Assembly: GCA_006844765.1 (NCBI GenBank)
Contig: SPJV01000174.1
Span: 1-13,327, forward strand
Direction: 5' to 3'
Length of the DNA: 13,327 nucleotides
From: Alphaproteobacteria bacterium
GTDB taxonomy: Bacteria > Pseudomonadota > Alphaproteobacteria > UBA8366 > Aestuariispiraceae
The position numbers were made by a program, and so were the translations under genes. The notes below the pieces were generated by a model that worked only from the letters and a program-made list of their open reading frames with translations, searched no databases and was not told the DNA's origin. This document shows positions 8,509 to 13,327 of this stretch, piece by piece (position 1 is the stretch's first letter; each line of letters starts with the position of its first letter).

Positions 8509-8889
8509 ATGTCTGGAACTGGGAAGAATATCGCTCTTGTCGCTCATGATGCCAACAAGCCGGAGATGGTCGAGTGGGCGACGGTCAATGTTGAGCGCTT
8601 GCGGCCGCATCGGATCTGGGCGACCGGTACAACTGGCGGTGAAGTGGCCAAGGCGACGGGGCTTGATATCACCTTGTTGAAGAGCGGACCTTTGGGCGGC
8701 GATCAACAGCTTGGTGCCATGATCGCCGAAGGCAAACTGGATATCCTGGTGTTCTTCACCGACCCGCTATCCGCCATGCCGCATGATGTCGATGTTAAGG
8801 CCTTGCTGCGCATCTCAACGCTGCAGCAAACAGTGGTCGCCTGCAATCGCGTTACTGCCGATTACATCTTCCACTCCGACCTGATGTAG
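8509..8889 (+). CDS. mgsA: Methylglyoxal synthase
   Basis: Converts dihydroxyacetone phosphate to methylglyoxal and phosphate, a bypass that releases phosphate when sugar phosphates accumulate. At 126 residues it is a compact member (E. coli 152), lacking the C-terminal tail. It has every recognised motif: VAHD (His13), TGTTG (phosphate loop), GPLGGDQQ with catalytic Asp65, FFTDPL (Asp85), and PHDVDVKALLR with His92 and Asp95. All are offset by six from E. coli His19, Asp71, Asp91, His98 and Asp101. ATG 8509 is preceded by GAAAGG at 8496-8501 and lies 4 nt after the previous stop, making it the last gene of the serA-patB-mgsA set. E. coli MgsA is allosterically inhibited by phosphate; the conserved active site suggests similar chemistry, but regulation here is inferred. 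No strong terminator follows; the 142 nt to the convergent gene hold only short weak stems. Confidence 0.95.
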   Translation: MSGTGKNIALVAHDANKPEMVEWATVNVERLRPHRIWATGTTGGEVAKATGLDITLLKSGPLGGDQQLGAMIAEGKLDILVFFTDPLSAMPHDVDVKALLRISTLQQTVVACNRVTADYIFHSDLM

Positions 8890-9031
8890 ATACGCCTCGT
8901 AAAAGCGCGTTTATTAGCGCATCAAACTTCAACCACGACAAAGTTTCGGTCTTATCAGAGATGTTTTGCGGCAATTACTTGTTTAACCATCTTGCGGGTG
9001 GATTTGATCGCCCCTGAACATCTCCATAATT

Positions 9032-10423
9032 CTAAGTGTCAACCAACCCGAACGGGGTAGAAGGACGGCGGTAATCATCGGGGAGAAGTGAGCGACCGAT
9101 GGGCAGTTCGGCGCGGGCAAGACAATCTGCGCGATGGCAGAGACGGCAGGAGATGCCGATACGCGTCGATTTCGGTTGTGCGGATTCCTCATCCCTCGTG
9201 TAAATCAGCCTATGCGCATGTTGAGACGAGCAACATAAGGCAATGGCGCGCTCAACCCGTTGCTTGCCGAACCCACCGCCCCCGGCCGTTACCGTTCGCA
9301 CGATCGAAAAGAATTTTTCTCCATCCGGCAATTCCAGCCACTGAGTAAGGATGCGGCGCGGATTGTTAAACGCGCTATGCAGGACCCAGAGTGGGCAGGA
9401 CCCGCCATGCCGGGCAAATGGGAATCCGGCGCCATCAAGCCTTTTCGAGACATTGCCCGCCGCATCCACGCGTATGAAGAAAAAGGGCACGCCTTCTTGC
9501 CCCGTTTTTTGGAGGGTCGTTAGACGATGCGCGACCTGCTCGAAGCTGGCGCCGAATTGACGTCCGAGCGCTTCGATATCGTAGTGACATTTTTCTGCAG
9601 CACGGGAGAAGGCAAGGTAAGGCATCATGATTGCGCCGGCGGCATAGTTTGCAAGAGACCGGCGCGTCAGCTTTACCCCATCCTCTGTTTCAAACTGGGT
9701 GCCATTTACCAGGCTTGTAATAATGTCGGCCATTTCCAAATAGACCACCTGCAAGGCCAACTGGAATGTCTTACTGGCATGATCCAACGTGGCATCTAAC
9801 ACGACTTCACCGCGATGAGGTTCGTAGCGTCTTGTGAATCCACTCATGACGTCAGGGGGAAGATCTCGAACCTTCAGGTCCCGATTGGCAAAATATTCTA
9901 CCAAGCCTCCCAGGCGTTTGATTTCCTTGGCGAGATCTTCTGCCCGGTTATCAATCTCAACAAAAAAGTTTTGACGCGTCGCCAGAAACCGCCGGGCTTC
10001 ATTCACCGGGTCAGGCCCGATGGGAGAACCTTCCGTGTGATCGGCGAGCACAAGCTGGCCTTCTTGATAGGCAGTATAAAGGCGGAAGACCGCTTCAGCG
10101 GTCGCGGGAAAGCTCGCGCTGAAATCCTGTATTTCCAAGGGTGATAGGTCGAGGTCTGCGAATAATGGGTCATTGAAGGCCGCCACTATCCGGGTGTTGA
10201 ACTCTTCACCAGCGCCCCGCGTGAGCGTTGTAATGTCGGTCCCGTAAATCTCCGCAAGCTTAATGAGCATCGCCGCGGTAACTGGCCGCTGATTGCTTTC
10301 GATGAGCGCAACGTAGGACGGTGAAACATCCAAGTCTTCGGCCATGACAACTTGTGTCAGACCTAACTCACGCCGCAGGCGACGAATGCTCTGGCCCATA
10401 TACGTGCTGCGATCCCTGGCCAT
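9032..10423 (-). CDS. XRE-family short-chain acyl regulator (ScfR/RamB/PrpR type)
   Basis: A 463-residue transcription factor with an N-terminal Cro/C1 helix-turn-helix (about residues 10-65, including GLTQVVMAEDLDVSPSYVAL), a central IrrE/ImmA-like region, and a DUF2083-type C-terminal domain. This architecture is that of RamB (Corynebacterium acetate genes), PrpR (mycobacterial methylcitrate and icl genes) and alphaproteobacterial ScfR. The central region lacks a zinc-protease HExxH: the aligned stretch reads FQLALQVVYLEM, so proteolysis is not expected. Cys343 (SCPLW) and Cys426, Cys429, Cys434 (a CxxCx4C group) could bind a metal or iron-sulfur cluster; this is inference. The start ATG 10421-10423 has a strong AAGGAG nine nt upstream. 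It is divergent from aceA, its likely target, and its best promoter lies within the TTACAA cluster, suggesting autoregulation. Confidence 0.9.
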   Translation of the reverse strand: MARDRSTYMGQSIRRLRRELGLTQVVMAEDLDVSPSYVALIESNQRPVTAAMLIKLAEIYGTDITTLTRGAGEEFNTRIVAAFNDPLFADLDLSPLEIQDFSASFPATAEAVFRLYTAYQEGQLVLADHTEGSPIGPDPVNEARRFLATRQNFFVEIDNRAEDLAKEIKRLGGLVEYFANRDLKVRDLPPDVMSGFTRRYEPHRGEVVLDATLDHASKTFQLALQVVYLEMADIITSLVNGTQFETEDGVKLTRRSLANYAAGAIMMPYLAFSRAAEKCHYDIEALGRQFGASFEQVAHRLTTLQKTGQEGVPFFFIRVDAAGNVSKRLDGAGFPFARHGGSCPLWVLHSAFNNPRRILTQWLELPDGEKFFSIVRTVTAGGGGFGKQRVERAIALCCSSQHAHRLIYTRDEESAQPKSTRIGISCRLCHRADCLARAELPIGRSLLPDDYRRPSTPFGLVDT

Positions 10424-10455
10424 TGTTGACAGCTCCTTTCACGCGATTGGAAACA

Positions 10456-10514
10456 TTACAAACATAATGTTACAATTCTTACAATATTACAAAATATTAT
10501 GTAACGGTTTACAA
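10456..10514. promoter_or_regulatory. Cluster of five TTACAA elements: candidate operator between regulator and aceA
   Basis: Five copies of TTACAA occur in 59 bases at 10456, 10470, 10479, 10487 and 10509, in a strongly A/T-rich patch, and GTTACA (10469-10474) pairs as an inverted repeat with TGTAAC (10500-10505). The position between a RamB-like regulator and isocitrate lyase makes this the natural binding region. The half-site differs from the TTTGCAAA-like sequence I recall for actinobacterial RamB. Binding is inferred, not shown. Confidence 0.5.
10464..10492 (-). promoter_or_regulatory. Candidate sigma-70 promoter of the ScfR-type regulator
   Basis: Read on the minus strand, TTGTAA (10492-10487) and CATTAT (10469-10464) are separated by exactly 17 nt, resembling -35 and -10 boxes (4 of 6 matches in the -10). 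Transcription would start near 10457, about 34 nt before the ATG. Both boxes overlap the TTACAA elements, so the bound regulator could repress its own gene. Confidence 0.4.
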
Positions 10515-10615
10515 GTTCACTTTTTTGCACGTGCTCAATTAAACAGAAGGCGTTAAGACCTCGCTTCAGGCGCAACCACATCTTCAGATAAGACTGGATG
10601 CAGAATCAACGAGCG

Positions 10616-10632
10616 GAGGAAACGGTTTCCTC
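10616..10632 (+). promoter_or_regulatory. Near-perfect palindrome/hairpin in the aceA leader
   Basis: GAGGAAAC-G-GTTTCCTC is an 8-bp inverted repeat around a single base. As DNA it could be an operator half-pair; as RNA it could fold as a 6-bp stem with a 5-nt loop. It contains the GAGGA of a Shine-Dalgarno-like sequence 12 nt before an ATG at 10633. It lies 40 nt upstream of the aceA start. Function unknown. Confidence 0.35.
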
Positions 10633-10668
10633 ATGCTTCAATGTTCAGACCAAACTGACGGAGTTTAA
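10633..10668 (+). CDS. Possible 11-codon leader peptide upstream of aceA
   Basis: A small open frame MLQCSDQTDGV starts at ATG 10633, 12 nt after GGAGGA (10615-10620), and ends at TAA 10666-10668, only 3 nt before the aceA ATG at 10672. It overlaps the aceA ribosome site (GGAG 10660-10663), so its translation would pass over that site. Such a short frame can arise by chance; only the good ribosome site and tight placement support it. Confidence 0.2.
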   Translation: MLQCSDQTDGV

Positions 10669-10671
10669 GTT

Positions 10672-12264
10672 ATGGGATACCAATCAGAAATTCATTCAGT
10701 GCAGGACAAGATCAAGAGCTTTGGCGACACTTGGACTGGCATTGACGCGGAAGCTGTCGCCCGGATGCGGGCGCAAAACCGGTTCCACACTGGCCTCGAT
10801 ATCGCCCGCTATACGGCAAAAATCATGCGCGAAGACATGGCTGCCTATGATGCGGATGCGGCCGAATACACCCAGTCACTTGGTTGCTGGCATGGTTTCA
10901 TTGCGCAGCAGAAACTAATCTCCATCAAAAAACACTTTGGGGGTACGAAAAAGAAGTATCTCTATCTCTCCGGCTGGATGGTTGCGGCGCTGCGCTCTGA
11001 CTTTGGTCCGCTGCCGGATCAGTCCATGCATGAGAAGACATCGGTACCGGCCCTGATCGAAGAGCTATACACCTTCCTGAAACAGGCCGATGCCCGCGAA
11101 CTTGGCATGATGTTCCGCGATCTCGACGCCGCGCGGGAAGCTGGCGACATGGTTAAAGAGAAGAGACTTCTTACTCAGATCGAAAACTATGAAACCCATG
11201 TTGTGCCAATCATTGCAGACATCGATGCCGGTTTCGGTAATGCGGAAGCCACGTATCTTTTGGCGAAGAAGATGATTGAAGCGGGTGCATGCGCCCTTCA
11301 GATCGAAAACCAGGTTTCGGACGAAAAGCAATGCGGTCACCAAGACGGCAAAGTTACCGTTCCGCATGAAGACTTCATCGCCAAAATCCGCGCCTGCCGT
11401 TATGCCTTCATGGAGCTCGGCGTTGATGACGGGATCATTGTGACGCGGACCGACAGCCTTGGCGCTGGGTTGACCAAGCAAATCGCGTTTTCGAACGAGC
11501 CTGGCGACTTGGGCGATCAGTACAACGCCTTCCTCGACTGCGAAGAAGTAACCGCCGACGATCTGTCGCCCAGTGATGTTGTCATCAAGCGCGATGGCAA
11601 ACTGATGCGCCCGAAGCGTCTGCCTTCCAATCTGTTCCAATTCAAGCCCGGAACTGGTGAAGACCGCTGTGTCCTCGATTCCATCACCTCACTGCGCAAC
11701 GGTGCCGACCTGCTTTGGATTGAGACGGAAAAGCCCCATGTGGAGCAGATCGCAGGCATGGTCGACCGCATCCGTGAAGTCATTCCGAATGCAAAGCTGG
11801 TCTATAACAATTCACCGTCCTTTAACTGGACCCTGAATTTCCGCCAGCAAATCTTCGACGCTTGGACAGCAGAGGGCAAAGATGTCTCCGCCTATGACCG
11901 CGCCGATTTGATGAACGTGACATATGACGAGACTGAACTTGCGGCGGCAGCAGATGAGAAAATCCGGACGTTCCAAGAGGACGGATCGAAGCGTGCGGGT
12001 ATCTTCCATCACCTGATTACCTTGCCGACATACCACACAGCCGCCCTTTCCACGGACAATCTGGCCAAGCGCTACTTCGGTGATGAAGCCATGCTTGGTT
12101 ATGTGAAGCAGGTACAGCGCCAGGAAATCCGCCAGGGTATTGCCTGCGTGAAGCATCAGAACATGGCCGGGTCAGACATCGGTGATGACCATAAAGAATA
12201 CTTCGCCGGCGATGCCGCACTGAAAGCTTCTGGTGAAGACAACACCATGAACCAATTCGGCTAA
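10672..12264 (+). CDS. aceA: Isocitrate lyase (Pseudomonas-type long form)
   Basis: Cleaves isocitrate to glyoxylate and succinate in the glyoxylate shunt, allowing growth on acetate and fatty acids. At 530 residues it belongs to the long form seen in Pseudomonas aeruginosa (531) rather than the ~430-residue E. coli form. The catalytic loop reads KQCGHQDGK with Cys221 (residues 219-223 are KQCGH; the common signature has KKCGH or KRCGH, but KQCGH is usual in the long form). Other marks are the metal-binding ADIDAGFGNAEA strand, RTDSLGAGLT, and the C-terminal NNSPSFNW active-site segment. The start ATG 10672 follows GGAG at 10660-10663 by 8 nt. It is transcribed away from the RamB/PrpR-like regulator, with a TTACAA cluster between, and is monocistronic because a strong terminator follows immediately. 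Malate synthase is not in the window. Confidence 0.97.
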   Translation: MGYQSEIHSVQDKIKSFGDTWTGIDAEAVARMRAQNRFHTGLDIARYTAKIMREDMAAYDADAAEYTQSLGCWHGFIAQQKLISIKKHFGGTKKKYLYLSGWMVAALRSDFGPLPDQSMHEKTSVPALIEELYTFLKQADARELGMMFRDLDAAREAGDMVKEKRLLTQIENYETHVVPIIADIDAGFGNAEATYLLAKKMIEAGACALQIENQVSDEKQCGHQDGKVTVPHEDFIAKIRACRYAFMELGVDDGIIVTRTDSLGAGLTKQIAFSNEPGDLGDQYNAFLDCEEVTADDLSPSDVVIKRDGKLMRPKRLPSNLFQFKPGTGEDRCVLDSITSLRNGADLLWIETEKPHVEQIAGMVDRIREVIPNAKLVYNNSPSFNWTLNFRQQIFDAWTAEGKDVSAYDRADLMNVTYDETELAAAADEKIRTFQEDGSKRAGIFHHLITLPTYHTAALSTDNLAKRYFGDEAMLGYVKQVQRQEIRQGIACVKHQNMAGSDIGDDHKEYFAGDAALKASGEDNTMNQFG

Positions 12265-12289
12265 TCCGAAAGCAGTCGAATTAAAACCT

Positions 12290-12328
12290 GCCGCCCTTTC
12301 CCACATCGGGAGAGGGCGGCATTTTTTT
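12290..12328 (+). terminator. Rho-independent terminator of aceA
   Basis: GCCGCCCT (12290-12297) pairs with AGGGCGGC (12313-12320); the stem continues through TTCCC/GGGAG with one G-U pair to give 13 pairs around the loop ACATC. A run of seven T follows one base later (12322-12328). It lies 25 nt after the aceA stop. Confidence 0.93.
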
Positions 12329-12458
12329 GCCGCCTGATGAATGGGGCGGAGAGCTTCTTATTGAAGGTGCACTAGGCGCAAAGTGGATGCGACATCAAGA
12401 AAGCCCGCATTGACCATCGCGCGCATTCCTTTGCTTATTGGTCTGTGTCGCACGATAG

Positions 12459-13327
12459 CGGGCCGACGACGAGGCAGAGACTACTCAGATCATTGAGAAG
12501 AACGAGGGAAATCCGGCGAATAGCACCAGCACCGATGAGCCTATTCAAGTAGCCCAAGCGAACACAACTGGCACCCCCCCAGCACAGCCGTCCGGCCCGA
12601 CAAATCAGCAAGCGGGTACGCAAGGTACCGCGCAAACACAACCGCAGAAGCAAGCCACCACGACACCCAAAAGCTTACAAGGCGTTGATGTTGGATTCTT
12701 GCATCAACAAGAAGGATTTGAGAAATCCGGATACGTCCCGAAAAATAATCAAGGGCAGCCGGATGGGAACAGCGGCGTTACCATTGGTCATGGCGTCGAT
12801 CTTGGGCAAATGAATAAAGGGGACTTAGACCGACTGGTAAAACACTACGGCCTTGACCCAGCGCTTGCAAAAAAAGCGGAACCTTACCTTGGTCTTAAAA
12901 GAAACGCTGCGGATCGGTATGTAACACAAAACCCAATCACCGTTACGAAAGCAGAAGCTGCACAGCTTTCAAGCGTAAAATACGGTCATATCGCGGTAGA
13001 CTTGGCAAAGCGATATGACGCAGAGATGAAGCAGCGAGGCAATTCGGTGAAGTTTGATGACTTGCCGCCAAAGTTAAAGACAGTTGCATTGAGTGTCGCA
13101 ATCCAATTTGGAGCCGCGGGCGCCCAAAATGAGGCCAAACGCTTCTGGGGACACCTCGTCAACAATGACATTCCAAAACTTATTGCCGAATTACGAAATT
13201 TTGGACCAAATCATAAACCTCGTAGAAGAAGAGAGGCAGACTATTTGGAAAAACCTTAAGGGAAGGTGAACAGGTTAAGACCATGTGGCAGGCGTTCAAA
13301 AATTATCCTCTCGCGGGTAGGGAATGC
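12459..13327 (+). pseudogene. Pesticin/T4-lysozyme-like muramidase with Pro/Gln/Thr linker, frame disrupted at both ends
   Basis: The main frame is open from just after TAG 12456-12458 to TAA 13257-13259 (266 codons). About 27-75 form a Pro/Gln/Thr/Ala/Asn-rich, low-complexity linker; the rest is a muramidase domain expected to cleave peptidoglycan. Counting from 12459, Glu85 (QEGFE), Thr108 and Asp114 (GVTIGHGVDLG) have the 23 and 6 residue spacings I recall for pesticin E178/T201/D207. No ATG, GTG or TTG precedes the linker in frame; TTG 12699 would leave catalytic Glu at residue 5 and is unlikely. An ATG at 12387 is in frame but interrupted by TGA 12411 and TAG 12456. After Lys in LEK, the -1 frame from 13253 continues open to the window end (TLREGEQVKTMWQAF...), implying loss of one A in the A5 run at 13249-13253. 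Codons are more A/T-rich than upstream genes, suggesting horizontal or phage-like origin. It may be a decayed gene, a sequencing error, or a slippage-expressed product. Confidence 0.65.
13249..13253 (+). other. A5 run at the point of frame change in the muramidase gene
   Basis: TTG GAA AAA CCT TAA is the zero-frame reading. If the Lys-tRNA slips back one base on the A5 run, or one A is added, the reading becomes GAA AAA ACC TTA AGG and stays open for 25 codons to the window end. The run is directly followed by the palindrome CCTTAAGG. Confidence 0.5.

Noticed and set aside
8890..9031. Terminator between mgsA and the convergent regulator
   Set aside because: Only short stems (GCGC pairs, AAACTT/AAGTTT) without T runs are visible.
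10426..10454. TTGACA as a -35 box towards aceA
   Set aside because: At 17 nt the sequence is GGAAAC, not a -10, and the TTGACA overlaps the regulator's ribosome-site region.
12435..12653. 72-codon minus-strand frame opposite the muramidase linker
   Set aside because: It is a shadow of the low-complexity linker, with no domain and no ribosome site that I can support.
12699..13259. TTG 12699 as the true start of the muramidase
   Set aside because: The catalytic Glu would be residue 5, while the frame upstream is open and coding-like; no ribosome site precedes it.

Overview
The window looks like a chromosomal stretch from an alphaproteobacterium, probably a marine or environmental one. This rests on gene style: ScfR/RamB-type regulator divergent from isocitrate lyase, a ~500-residue PiT phosphate transporter with a long N-terminus, multi-PAS cytosolic kinase, and GC-rich codon use. 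I cannot name the genus from sequence alone. Most genes are metabolic and ordinary in structure; the right end differs in composition and carries a damaged cell-wall hydrolase gene.

Layout, left to right. (1) 3-524: the C-terminal part of a zinc-type alcohol dehydrogenase, cut by the window edge. (2) 673-2652: a soluble histidine kinase with three PAS-like sensor modules, followed after 86 nt by (3) a mandelate-racemase-like enolase-superfamily enzyme (2739-3839). (4) A Nudix hydrolase (3935-4369) runs convergently into, and overlaps by 29 nt, (5) a PiT-family phosphate transporter on the minus strand (4341-5828). (6) Divergent from the transporter is a tight three-gene set: serA (6046-7299), a MalY/PatB-type PLP C-S lyase or aminotransferase (7308-8504) and mgsA (8509-8889), with gaps of 8 and 4 nt. 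(7) 9032-10423, minus: an XRE-family short-chain acyl regulator (ScfR/RamB/PrpR type). (8) 10672-12264: the Pseudomonas-type isocitrate lyase aceA, ending in a textbook terminator (12290-12328). (9) 12459 to the window end: a pesticin/T4-lysozyme-like muramidase domain behind a Pro/Gln/Thr-rich linker, with a broken or unrecognised 5' end and a -1 frameshift near its 3' end.

How they work together. The ScfR-type regulator and aceA form a divergent regulator/target pair for acetate or short-chain acyl-CoA use through the glyoxylate shunt. Their 248-nt spacer holds five TTACAA elements, one of which is the best -35 box for the regulator, suggesting autoregulation and control of aceA. The serA-patB-mgsA set draws on triose-phosphate-level intermediates (3-phosphoglycerate and dihydroxyacetone phosphate). 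MgsA is classically inhibited by phosphate, and the phosphate transporter sits directly upstream in divergent orientation, so a phosphate link is possible but unproven.

The observations most worth following are the muramidase remnant, whose Glu/Thr/Asp spacing matches pesticin and whose frame continues past its stop after a possible slip in an A5 run, the TTACAA cluster, and the unusual operon partner of mgsA.
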